DNA of 64,000 nucleotides from Phyllobacterium brassicacearum (lineage in GTDB: Bacteria; Pseudomonadota; Alphaproteobacteria; Rhizobiales; Rhizobiaceae), in assembly GCF_003010955.1 (NCBI RefSeq), contig NZ_PGGO01000016.1, forward strand, positions 1 through 64,000, given 5' to 3'. How positions within the stretch are numbered: position 1 is the first letter of the stretch; each line of letters begins with the position of its first letter. Below, piece after piece: positions 54,979-63,322 of this stretch. The notes beneath the pieces are model-generated. The model saw only the letters and a list, made by a program, of their open reading frames with translations, was not told where the DNA came from and searched no databases. A program made the position numbers and the translations under genes.

Positions 54979-56496
54979 TTAATCGACCCGTTCGAAGTCA
55001 CCTGGCTTCCAACTTTTGTCGAACCATGGCTCCAATGGAGCGTACAGCCGCAACAACGAATTCCAGCCCTTGCCGGGCATGGTTTGAACCCAGTTTCCCT
55101 CTTGTCCCGACGGAGCCTCAGGAGAGAACCAAACTGTCACGGAACCGTCCTCGTTCTTCTTGATGCCCGGCTGGCTGCTGTCGATCCCTGCGAGTTTCTG
55201 ATCAGTTTCCAGCATCGATCTGGTCTGGTTGTCGTAGACTGTGAACGACCAGAACTGTCCGGCCGGAACGGGGAACGGCAGGGTGATCTTGTATGCCTTG
55301 CTTCCGTCGAGATAGGTTCCCGTCGAGTCCCTGACAGCAAACGCATAGGCCGAGCCGGTGCCGGGTTTCGCGTCTGCCATCGCAGGGGTGATCCCCGTCG
55401 CCGCGTAATGGAACATCGTGCGGGCGTCGAGCATGCGTGCGCCGTCGTTCAGGAACTGATAGCTGTTGCCGATGAAGCCGTTGTTCCATTGACGGTCGGG
55501 ATAAAACTTCGCGCGTTCATCGCGGGGCGCAAATACCATCGACCGGGCTGTCGCATTGCCGACCGCGACAGCCTCGGTGAGGATTGCCTTCATGCGGGCG
55601 TCGGGCGCGAACGGCTTGCCCTTCTTGATGCCAATGGATGCGAATAGACCGACAGTTTCCGGATCGAAGGCATCGCCCGGCTCAGCCTGAATGACGCTGT
55701 TGAGTTCCTCATAGAAATGGAAGTCATTGGCATGAACCGTGTTGAATTGTTTGCCGGAGATGTTGATGAAGGTGGTGTCCGGCGGCTCCTTGTCCGTCGA
55801 CAGCGGGTAGACACGCGCATGATCCTTCACGTTCGTGACCGCTGCAGCAATGTCGCCGTCTTTGACGAAGGCGCGGTAGAGAACGAGGTTTGTGTTGGTC
55901 GGTGACTTGGTGACGAAGTAACCTTCAGAAGGCAACTCGCCGGAATAGCCTGGCGGCACAAAGAGATATTTCCCGCCTTTGCCCCTGTCTGGTCCGATGA
56001 GGCCGACATCGGTGACATAGCGGAAATAGGCATCGTCGACGGGTCCGAGCACACCTGGCGGCACCTGCGCCACGACCGGACCGTCCGCGAGATCCACACA
56101 GAAGAAGACGTAGACGGTCGTCGTATTCGCGGTCAGAAACAACGAACGCGCGTCCATCAGGTTCTCTGTAACACCGATGCCTTTGTTCTTTGCTGCCCCG
56201 ACATCCTCCAGACCTTGGCACAGTGCGTAGACAGACGCGGCCGGCATTCCGGATAGAAAGGCTTCGACGCCCCTTGAAAAATCGATGTTGTCGTAAACCT
56301 TCTGCACCGTCGCCTGATCGGGAAGGCCGTCAGAGAACTCCAGGATCCCAATGCGAGTTTTCACCGTATCCGGCGTCTGGATGTTCGCCGGAACATCAGC
56401 CATGAATCTGGGTCCGGCATCTTCCTGCGCGGCAACGGACGTCGCTGAGACGAGCGAAAACAGTGCCAGCGCTGGCAGTCGATTGAACTTGACCAT
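54979..56496 (-). CDS. DUF1254/DUF1214 secreted protein
   Basis: 505 residues from ATG 56496, chosen for AGGAGAG upstream; the frame to 56709 adds nonconserved residues. Signal peptide FNRLPALALFSLVSATSVAA, then DUF1254 (VYDNIDFSRGVEAFLSGMPA, DARSLFLTANTTTVYVFFCV, VAQVPPGVLGPVDDAYFRYV) and DUF1214 (YKITLPFPVPAGQFWSFTVY, GSVTVWFSPEAPSGQEGNWV, LLRLYAPLEPWF). First of two adjacent DUF1254 genes; likely co-transcribed with the next. Function unknown. Confidence 0.9.
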   Translation of the reverse strand: MVKFNRLPALALFSLVSATSVAAQEDAGPRFMADVPANIQTPDTVKTRIGILEFSDGLPDQATVQKVYDNIDFSRGVEAFLSGMPAASVYALCQGLEDVGAAKNKGIGVTENLMDARSLFLTANTTTVYVFFCVDLADGPVVAQVPPGVLGPVDDAYFRYVTDVGLIGPDRGKGGKYLFVPPGYSGELPSEGYFVTKSPTNTNLVLYRAFVKDGDIAAAVTNVKDHARVYPLSTDKEPPDTTFINISGKQFNTVHANDFHFYEELNSVIQAEPGDAFDPETVGLFASIGIKKGKPFAPDARMKAILTEAVAVGNATARSMVFAPRDERAKFYPDRQWNNGFIGNSYQFLNDGARMLDARTMFHYAATGITPAMADAKPGTGSAYAFAVRDSTGTYLDGSKAYKITLPFPVPAGQFWSFTVYDNQTRSMLETDQKLAGIDSSQPGIKKNEDGSVTVWFSPEAPSGQEGNWVQTMPGKGWNSLLRLYAPLEPWFDKSWKPGDFERVD

Positions 56497-56772
56497 GCAT
56501 ACTCTCCTGGAAGTTACCGGCGGGAAAATACCCGCGGCCTTCTGCCGAGGAAGTACGTTACAGTAAATATCGCCGTAAACTCGCGGCATTCGATCCCATT
56601 TGAGGTGGCAACTGTCCGTAGAGCAGTTTCGAGGAATACGTCGGCACGGATTGGTTTGAGCGCGTGACGCCTGTTGAATTCGACGAGTAAGCTCACCCCT
56701 GCGGCACAAGATCGACGCAATGCCCGATTAGAGAAGCGGTCATAACGAACCGACTTGAAGAATTCGAGTGCG

Positions 56773-56821
56773 CGGTTCCACACGAGATATTATGCGATTT
56801 TCGAAGCACAGAACGGGAACG
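56773..56821 (+). repeat. Dispersed repeat family, copy 10 (5' end)
   Basis: GGTTCCACACGAGATATTAT, GCGATTTTCGAAGCACAGAA then CGGGAAC, nearly identical to copy 5. The stretch 56603-56618 (TTGAGGTGGCAACTGTC) also matches the right flank of copy 7. Confidence 0.8.
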
Positions 56822-56916
56822 TGATTAAGGGATGTCCGCTAATGGAATGGACCGGCTGCAAATGGATAGTGGGTCATGATGGGTCGGTGCACCGGTCCAA
56901 GCTTGCAGCACACCGA

Positions 56917-57681
56917 TTACTGCCCGATCCGCTCGAAAGCATGACGGATCGGGGCGCTGGAAAGCTGCAGTGTTCCTTCGAACGGCCGACCCAATTCCAG
57001 GATCAGGAAGATCGCCGCCGAAACCGAGAGTGCACATACGAAAAGCACGCCGATGATCGTCGCGTTGGGTGGCGAAAGAAGCCCAAAGCTGGCAAACAGT
57101 ACCGTTAGCCAGAATACAAGGATTATGAGGAACGGCAGCGGGACGACGCCGCTTTCCTGCTGCGCGACGAGCAGCCAGCGTGTCTGGCCGAGCTCCTGGA
57201 GCAACTGCAGGGCTTGAGATTGGAGCCTGCGCTGCGTGTCGTCCTGTGGTGAGAGTTCCTGAACCAGATTGTAGACCGCTGTAGCGCCTGCTGTTGTATC
57301 GGATGCAGTCAACGAGGAAGCCAGAGACGAGTCATTTGGCCAGATGTGATTGAGCGCGGATGCGACGGTGTGCCGGAACTGATTGCGCGCCCCTGCGGCC
57401 TTCGGTCCATACAGCGCCAGCCCCGCGTCGACCAGAATGAGCTTGGCTGCGACCTGATCAAGCCCGTCACGCTGTGTATCGTACTGGCTCTTGCTGGAGG
57501 CAATGAGCAGGCCGAGGACCAAGGCAGCCAATGTCGCCAGCAGGCCCATTCCCAGTTTTAATACATCCTTGGAATCGTTGTTCAGATGATGTTCGGGCAA
57601 GATGCGGCGAAGCAGCATGCCAAGCAGTGCGCCGCAGGACACACAGACGAAAACGATCCAGGCTATTGCTATGCCCGCCAC
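56917..57681 (-). CDS. DUF4239 membrane protein (bestrophin-like domain)
   Basis: 254 residues: two N-terminal helices (IAIAWIVFVCVSCGALLGML; LLATLAALVLGLLIASSKSQ), a long soluble helical part (QYDTQRDGLDQVAAKLILVD, YGPKAAGARNQFRHTVAS) and two C-terminal helices (FLIILVFWLTVLFASFGLLS; VLFVCALSVSAAIFLILEL) ending RPFEGTLQLSSAPI. This is the DUF4239/bestrophin-like pattern, a possible channel. 166 nt after the DUF3604 gene. Confidence 0.82.
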   Translation of the reverse strand: MAGIAIAWIVFVCVSCGALLGMLLRRILPEHHLNNDSKDVLKLGMGLLATLAALVLGLLIASSKSQYDTQRDGLDQVAAKLILVDAGLALYGPKAAGARNQFRHTVASALNHIWPNDSSLASSLTASDTTAGATAVYNLVQELSPQDDTQRRLQSQALQLLQELGQTRWLLVAQQESGVVPLPFLIILVFWLTVLFASFGLLSPPNATIIGVLFVCALSVSAAIFLILELGRPFEGTLQLSSAPIRHAFERIGQ

Positions 57682-57847
57682 AATTGCCCTCTTTGACCAG
57701 ACGCTGTGCTTTCGCGGCCGTTCAATGCATCAAACTCTCGCTGGAATTTGTATCTGAGCGCTGCATCACGCGCAATTATAGGATGTCTCGCGCTGCCACC
57801 GTTGCCCCGCAAGTCGCTGATAATGATATCCGCCTCGCCCGGTTCGT

Positions 57848-59800
57848 TCATTGAGGCATCGCCCCGGTATACCAGATCGGCGACGTATAGGCGCGCTCCT
57901 GCGTGATCATCGGCACTTCGGGCGGTAAAGTCAGTCCGAAGTACTTCGCGTCGTAGGCTGTCCAGCGCGGCGTCGGGATTTCGATAACGCGGCCGTAATA
58001 GAACGCACGCTGGGCGGGATCGAAGTCCGGGTCCTTCCATACGCCGAGCAGCTCCGGCGCCCCGATGGAATTGCTCCAGGTGGCGTTCGGCACGTCAACC
58101 GTGTTGCCGACCGGGGGCAGCTTACCGTTCGCATCCGGCTTGCGGTCGCCAGACCAGGCAACGTCATAGATCTTCTCATGCACCGCGCCGGCCGCGTCGA
58201 GCCAGCCCTTGATGATCTGGTAGCGGTCGAGATTAGCCCCGATGGGGTCCTTCAGCGCCGCCACCAGGAATGTCGGAACTTTTCCTTCGGGTGCCGGGCC
58301 GATGTCGCCGCCCATTGGTACACCCTTGGTGTAACCTGCAATCGCCGGGCTGCGGGTGTTGGCGTCCGCGTCCTCAAAGTCAAAGCCGCCGAAGAAGCGC
58401 ACCATCATGCGCGGGCCGGTCGTCGCATAGGTCTCGCGCCGCTTCATCGCATCGAAGATGGAGGCGCGGGTGTTCTCCTGAGCCCACACAGCCGCGTAGC
58501 CGGACGCCGTTTCTTCCCAACCCATGACCTGGATGCCGGTCTTCGGATTGCTGAAGAGCGGATGAGTAGCCCGGCCAGGGCTAGGCTCCGAACTGGTTAC
58601 CTTCCCCCAAAAATTGTCGTCGTCGGCTGTGGCAAGGCCGGTGTGGGCGTCGGTGCTGCCGACCAGCCCGAACTTGTAGGGGTTGATGCCTTGCTTGGTT
58701 TCCAGTTTGAGGCCGTTCTTGAGCGCCGAGCGCGCGTACTCGAATTCCAGCATCTCCGGCTTCTTCGCCTGGGTAAGATCGAGGTTGGCCTTGTCCCAGC
58801 GCTCGAAATTTGCGAACTCGTCGTTGGGCGACAGCAACGGGTGGGTTTCGCCATCGCCCTTCATCTGGGTGGCCTCATAGAGCACCTCCCATTTCGCACG
58901 CTGCTCGGCATATGCGCGATCGATCTCCTTGCCGGTGAAGGATTCGACGATCGGGAACATCGTTCCGTTGCTCAAGTTGCCGTTGTGGGCGATTGCGAGC
59001 ACCTCGCCGCCGGTTTTGTCTTCGTAGTTCTGCAGCCATTTCCACAGATCACGCGGATTATCGCTCCCCGGTGGCAGTGTCGTGAACGGTACCATCTGGC
59101 TCGCCTTGTTGGCACCGTCGCGGTAAATAACATTGCGGTGAAGGTTGTTGCCCCCGGTGTTCGAGGTCCACTCATAGCCGATAACGGCAGTGAACCGGCC
59201 GGGGTCGTTTGCCTCTTCGGCAGCCGCGATCGTCTGTTGCCAAGCTCCTCGATAGGCGGATGAGTCGGGCGAGTAGAGGAGAGGACCAGTGAATTTCCCA
59301 GCGCCGAAGGATACGACGATCTCCATGGCCGCTGCCGCTCCCTGACCATTTTGGATCATGTCATACCATTTGCGCCCCAGCGGATCGGCCATCAACTCGG
59401 GCTTTCCACTCATCAGGTCGGGGAAAAAGCCCATGTTGTCCGAATGGTCGGTTACCACGAGGAAATCCAGTGGCCGCGAAAGCCTGACCGGCTGCCCTGT
59501 CGACGAGATAACCTGTTCGCCCCTGGCCAACTTGTAGGCATCGCGTGGCCCTAGCCGTGCGCCGAACGCGCCGGCGTCCATGGAAAACGCAGTGTGCAGG
59601 TGCGTGTCGCCGAACAGCGGGCGCATCGGAAAATTGCGCTGGGCATAAGGCGAATACGGCCTCGCCTTGAACACCCTATCCGTCTGCTCCGGGGTCAAGG
59701 TGCCCGCATCGGTCGTTGTTGGCTCCTGAGCCTGTGCGATCGTGCCCAGGCACGCCGTCATCAAGGCAAGGCCAGCCACCGTGAAAGAACTCCTGATCAT
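57848..59800 (-). CDS. DUF3604 secreted protein, PHP-like metal-enzyme fold
   Basis: 650 residues with signal peptide MIRSSFTVAGLALMTACLGT. Metal-type motifs of the PHP-like DUF3604 family are present: FGDTHLHTAFSMDAGAFG, VVTDHSDNMGFF, LAIAHNGNLSNG, and VGSTDAHTGLATADDDNFWG. A phosphoesterase- or hydrolase-like active site is plausible but no substrate is known. Start ATG 59800 has GGAGGGG upstream (59815 is the alternative). 11 nt after the preceding gene; same operon as PpiC - HupE/UreJ - unknown. Confidence 0.9.
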   Translation of the reverse strand: MIRSSFTVAGLALMTACLGTIAQAQEPTTTDAGTLTPEQTDRVFKARPYSPYAQRNFPMRPLFGDTHLHTAFSMDAGAFGARLGPRDAYKLARGEQVISSTGQPVRLSRPLDFLVVTDHSDNMGFFPDLMSGKPELMADPLGRKWYDMIQNGQGAAAAMEIVVSFGAGKFTGPLLYSPDSSAYRGAWQQTIAAAEEANDPGRFTAVIGYEWTSNTGGNNLHRNVIYRDGANKASQMVPFTTLPPGSDNPRDLWKWLQNYEDKTGGEVLAIAHNGNLSNGTMFPIVESFTGKEIDRAYAEQRAKWEVLYEATQMKGDGETHPLLSPNDEFANFERWDKANLDLTQAKKPEMLEFEYARSALKNGLKLETKQGINPYKFGLVGSTDAHTGLATADDDNFWGKVTSSEPSPGRATHPLFSNPKTGIQVMGWEETASGYAAVWAQENTRASIFDAMKRRETYATTGPRMMVRFFGGFDFEDADANTRSPAIAGYTKGVPMGGDIGPAPEGKVPTFLVAALKDPIGANLDRYQIIKGWLDAAGAVHEKIYDVAWSGDRKPDANGKLPPVGNTVDVPNATWSNSIGAPELLGVWKDPDFDPAQRAFYYGRVIEIPTPRWTAYDAKYFGLTLPPEVPMITQERAYTSPIWYTGAMPQ

Positions 59801-59811
59801 GCTCCCCTCCA

Positions 59812-60540
59812 TCATTGAACCGGTTTTCCAAACATGTCTGACTCCACGGCCGTCGTACCGGTCTGTGAGGCATGAGGCGAAGCTGTGCTTGTGTCGGTCG
59901 CGATGCGATCCGGATCAGATCCGCGCGCGCCAGCCGTATCAGCCGTACTTTGACGTGCACCGACCTGCTGATAGTTCTGAACAAACGCCGCGATCAGGGC
60001 ATCCTCTCCATACAGGCGCACGATCCCGCGGGCATACGCTTGGCCGAAGGTGAGATGCCGCGCGGCGATCTCGGCGATAACGGCCTCGCCAGTGACCATG
60101 ACGAGATCGCCGCGCCCCGGCCCCGAGACGTGGACCGCTGTGCGCCAGCCGTCGTCTGTCGGCTCGAAGCGCGCCCACAGCATCGGCTCGATCAGGACGA
60201 CCGCGACCGAGGTCTGCAGCGGCCGGGAGGGCGCCGCACCGAGCATCGCGCCGAACTGCGCCAGCGAGGTCGCGGCAAGCTTGAACTTGTGTCCGAACAG
60301 ATCAACGCCCCCACGGTCGAAATTCGCAAGTGGAAGCCGCCGCGCCGCGACTTCCCGCGAAATCGCGCCGATGACGTAGAGCGAATTGGGATAGCTCCAG
60401 TTCAGGGAGCCGCGCGCCACCGACTGCGGATCGTCATAGCCGCAGGCAAGTCCCTGTGAGCCAAGGGCTACTGCAAACAGGCCCGCCGCTGCCATGATAG
60501 CAGAGGCTGCTCTTTTCCGATGTCGTATAGTACCCCCCAT
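59812..60540 (-). CDS. Exported protein of unknown function (242 aa)
   Basis: Signal-like N-terminus (AASAIMAAAGLFAVALGSQG, with a Cys at the lipobox-like LACGYDD, so it may be a lipoprotein). Mature part: SLYVIGAISREVAARRLPLA, LFGHKFKLAATSLAQFGAML, VVLIEPMLWARFEP and VMVTGEAVIAEIAARHLT. The tail is Ser/Thr/Ala-rich and probably disordered. Starts 12 nt after hupE and ends 11 nt before DUF3604, so it belongs to the unit. Not recognised. Confidence 0.72.
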   Translation of the reverse strand: MGGTIRHRKRAASAIMAAAGLFAVALGSQGLACGYDDPQSVARGSLNWSYPNSLYVIGAISREVAARRLPLANFDRGGVDLFGHKFKLAATSLAQFGAMLGAAPSRPLQTSVAVVLIEPMLWARFEPTDDGWRTAVHVSGPGRGDLVMVTGEAVIAEIAARHLTFGQAYARGIVRLYGEDALIAAFVQNYQQVGARQSTADTAGARGSDPDRIATDTSTASPHASQTGTTAVESDMFGKPVQ

Positions 60541-60552
60541 CGTCGTCCCCCC

Positions 60553-61605
60553 TCACAGGAACATCGCGTCCAGACGTTGGACGCTCCAGAATGCCGCGAC
60601 GCTACCGATCGCGTAGGCCGATGCGACGGCCGCCGCGCTCGGGATCGTGGCGAACCGCCGAACTGTCTGGACCAGCGTCAGCAGCAGCGCGATGAAGACG
60701 AGCTGTCCAATCTCGACGCCGATATTGAAGCTCAGCAAGGCCAGCGGAATGTCGCCCTGCGGCAGACCGAGGTCCACAAGAGCGCCGGCGAAACCGAAGC
60801 CATGTAGCAGCCCAAACGCGAAAGCCACGATCCACGGCCTGACGATGGCAAGGCTGAGCTGGCCGCGCTCCATGCGCACGACATCAGCGGCGACCATGAC
60901 AATGCTGATGGCGATCATCACTTCGACCGGGCGCGACGGCAGCGTCACCCAGCCGAGTGTGGCGCAGGTCAATGTGATCGAGTGAGCGACTGCGACTGTG
61001 AAGGCGGTGACTGCCTTCACCAGCTTGCGCCAATCGCGCACGATCAGCATCAGAGCGGCGACGAAGAGCAGGTGATCGAAGCCAAACGCAATGTGCTCGA
61101 TGCCTTGACCAAAATAGGTCGTGAAGACGCTCCAGGTGCTTTGCGATTCGGGGATCAAGGCCGATGGCTCGCCGGGTGTCAGCCGCGCCGTCCAGTTGTT
61201 GCCATTGGCAAGCGTTATGTGGATCAGGGCGTCGGTCATGGTGTTCTGCAACCCGTCGATCAGCACCGTCTGACCGGCCAACGGCTCCAGAGTTCGCACG
61301 CGCCAGGTCTGCACCATAGCGTCACCGGTTGGCTGCGAGACAATCGGCGTCACCATTTCGATCCTGCCGGAGAACAATGCGGTTAGCGCCAGCCGCGCAT
61401 TGCCCTGCATCGGCGTTTTGAACAGCACACTGAACTCGTTGGTCGCTTCTTCCTGGACACTCAGGTAGGCGGGCCGCACCTCGTGGGCGGAGGCGCCCCC
61501 CGAAACAAGGACCAAAATCGCTGCCGCCAGGATGACCGTCCAGAGGTAGCCCATCGCACCGCCGGCGTGACGGACGCGCGCGGATTGATCGACCTGCCGG
61601 TTCAT
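60553..61605 (-). CDS. HupE/UreJ-family membrane protein
   Basis: 350 residues: signal helix WTVILAAAILVLVSGGASA, an extracytoplasmic beta domain (HEVRPAYLSVQEEATNEFSV, RTLEPLAGQTVLIDGLQNTM), then six to seven helices with the HupE/UreJ_2 motif GIEHIAFGFDHLLFVAALML, AFTVAVAHSITLT, GFAGALVDLGLP and FNIGVEIGQLVF. HupE and UreJ relatives transport nickel; this longer form with a periplasmic domain is not proven to. The start overlaps the PpiC stop by 4 nt (61602-61605). Confidence 0.88.
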   Translation of the reverse strand: MNRQVDQSARVRHAGGAMGYLWTVILAAAILVLVSGGASAHEVRPAYLSVQEEATNEFSVLFKTPMQGNARLALTALFSGRIEMVTPIVSQPTGDAMVQTWRVRTLEPLAGQTVLIDGLQNTMTDALIHITLANGNNWTARLTPGEPSALIPESQSTWSVFTTYFGQGIEHIAFGFDHLLFVAALMLIVRDWRKLVKAVTAFTVAVAHSITLTCATLGWVTLPSRPVEVMIAISIVMVAADVVRMERGQLSLAIVRPWIVAFAFGLLHGFGFAGALVDLGLPQGDIPLALLSFNIGVEIGQLVFIALLLTLVQTVRRFATIPSAAAVASAYAIGSVAAFWSVQRLDAMFL

Positions 61606-62474
61606 TTTGTCGCCACGTTCGGTGCGGGCTCGGAGCCCAGCACCGCTTTCACGCCTTCATCCACCTCCACCCCATACTTTTTGCGAAGCTCGACGAGATA
61701 ATCGCGACTGAGCTCGGTCTGCTTGGCCCCGCGCCACTCGGCGAGAACCGCGTCCCGCACCGTTTCGAAAGCCTTCTGAGCATTCGACGTGCGCTCGCTT
61801 ACGAATACGAGGTGGAAGCCGTAACCGGATTTCACAGGACCGTGCCACCTGCCAGGTTCGAGTGCGAATACCTCCTGGGCGAACCCGGCACCGAACATGC
61901 CCGCTAGTGCCAGTTCGCCGGTGTCGTCGAAGCTGTCGCCGAGAAGCAGCCGGTCGCCTCCTGCCGGCTCGACTTCGCCCGCATTCAATTCGGCGAGCAC
62001 TGACTTGGCGTCCGCCGCGGCATCGGTGCGATGTTTCGGATTGAAATAGACTTGCTTGAACGAGAGTTTTCCGGGCGTCGCGAAATGGGTGGCATTGGCG
62101 GCAAAGTATTGCTGCAACTGCGCCTCGCTCGGCTCCGCGAGCCGGGCTGTATCCTCGACAAGGAACTTCAACTTTTGCGCCAGGCGACGGCGAATGACGG
62201 TGTCGTCCTGGGCCAGACCCATCGCCTCGGCCTCGCGCGCCATCAGCCTTTCGTTCAGGAGATCGTTGACCAACCCCTTCAGCTCGTCGGCGGTCGGCTG
62301 GCGCAGCCACTGGCTCGACCAGGTTTGCTTCAGCCAGCGTACGTCGCCTTCGCCGATGCGCACCGGATCGACGGCCGTTGCCTCAACGTTTTTATTGTTG
62401 AGCCAGGAATAGCCGCCGAAGAGGATCGCCCCAACGATGGCGAAGTGCAGAAGTGGTTCCCTGAGCAGCGTCAT
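61602..62474 (-). CDS. Peptidyl-prolyl cis-trans isomerase, parvulin (PpiC) type, membrane-anchored
   Basis: 290 residues. N-terminal anchor (LLREPLLHFAIVGAILFGGY), an N-terminal chaperone domain (VRWLKQTWSSQWLRQPTADE, LKGLVNDLLNERLMAREAEA), then the parvulin-type rotamase (LSFKQVYFNPKH, GLLGDSF-like loop, GRWHGPVKSGYGFHLVFVSE). Faces the periplasm and should help fold the exported products of this operon. ATG 62474 has GGAG 9 nt upstream. Confidence 0.88.
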   Translation of the reverse strand: MTLLREPLLHFAIVGAILFGGYSWLNNKNVEATAVDPVRIGEGDVRWLKQTWSSQWLRQPTADELKGLVNDLLNERLMAREAEAMGLAQDDTVIRRRLAQKLKFLVEDTARLAEPSEAQLQQYFAANATHFATPGKLSFKQVYFNPKHRTDAAADAKSVLAELNAGEVEPAGGDRLLLGDSFDDTGELALAGMFGAGFAQEVFALEPGRWHGPVKSGYGFHLVFVSERTSNAQKAFETVRDAVLAEWRGAKQTELSRDYLVELRKKYGVEVDEGVKAVLGSEPAPNVATK

Positions 62475-62892
62475 GCGCCCAACTCCGCAACTCCTCCAGT
62501 CAGTGATGGAGGAGAACGATCATTTGCAAGATCCGCGCGGTTTCTCTTTTCGGCATGCTCTGCGACACTTTCCCCAAGAGCACCGATACTACCTACATTT
62601 TATGCACCAGGCCTCGAACGGTTGCAATATGCATTATTATTCAATGATGTATTATGCTATCATTTCCATGTGTAATGCCAAGCGAATTCAAGATCTAAGC
62701 TCTGCTGCAGAAAGTATTCATCTGCGCTGGGCAATGGTTTCACTTGTTTCAGTCAACAAGATTGCCAGGGGCGGAATGCAAACGATCCTGCCTCAGAAAA
62801 CTTCAGGCTTGAGGCAATGAGTTCATCCGACAGGATACAGGCCCTCGGGATGATGCACAGAATCCGTCATTTGTGGCAAAGCAAGGAGGCGC
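62475..62892. promoter_or_regulatory. Upstream region of the PpiC-HupE-DUF3604 operon
   Basis: AT-rich block at 62625-62680 (GCATTATTATTCAATGATGT, ATTATGCTATC) is the best promoter candidate on either strand. No gene recognised. Confidence 0.4.
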
Positions 62893-63301
62893 ATGGGCAG
62901 TTTTTGTGGGCTGATACCGGTTTCCCTCGTGGGATGCAGGCCGGGCATTCTGCTTGCCTCCACTTTAACCACACTTGTAGCCGGCTGTGGCCGGCCGGAG
63001 TGCTCGCGCCTGACGGGCGCCTAGTTCAGCCTTCACGAAGATCACAGTGCCGATCCGGCGTGACAAGCTTCGCAAGGATGGTGAGGGCGCCTGGCCGCGA
63101 AAGCTTCCAGCAAACCCGCAGACGGATTTTGCAACCCTCAAAGCGGAAGAAGTGAGCCGGGAGACGGCTGAAAACTGGCCAAGCAAGACCGTGCGGAAGA
63201 ATCCGAGCCGCAGTGTTCCTGTCTTCGCCCACGGATTCAATAATCGGTTCGAGGACGCGGTGTGGTCAGCGATGAACGAATGCAGTGATGCAGTGGGATA
63301 A
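62893..63301 (+). pseudogene. DUF900-type alpha/beta-hydrolase lipoprotein, broken
   Basis: ATG 62893 follows AAGGAGG and starts a short lipoprotein-like leader (LLASTLTTLVAGCGRPECS) that soon stops. From about 63046 another frame reads VPIRRDKLRKDGEGAWPRKL, PANPQTDFATLKAEEVSRE, SVPVFAHGFNNRFEDAVW, the conserved hydrolase start of DUF900 proteins (VFVHGFNN-FEDAV), then MNECSDAVG*. The Ser-nucleophile part that should follow is missing. Confidence 0.75.
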
Positions 63302-63322
63302 AGTTACAAACGGGAGGAAAAC

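Noticed and set aside
58178..59263. 361-aa plus-strand frame opposite the DUF3604 gene
   Set aside because: Shadow frame, no start signal; DUF3604 motifs are on the minus strand.
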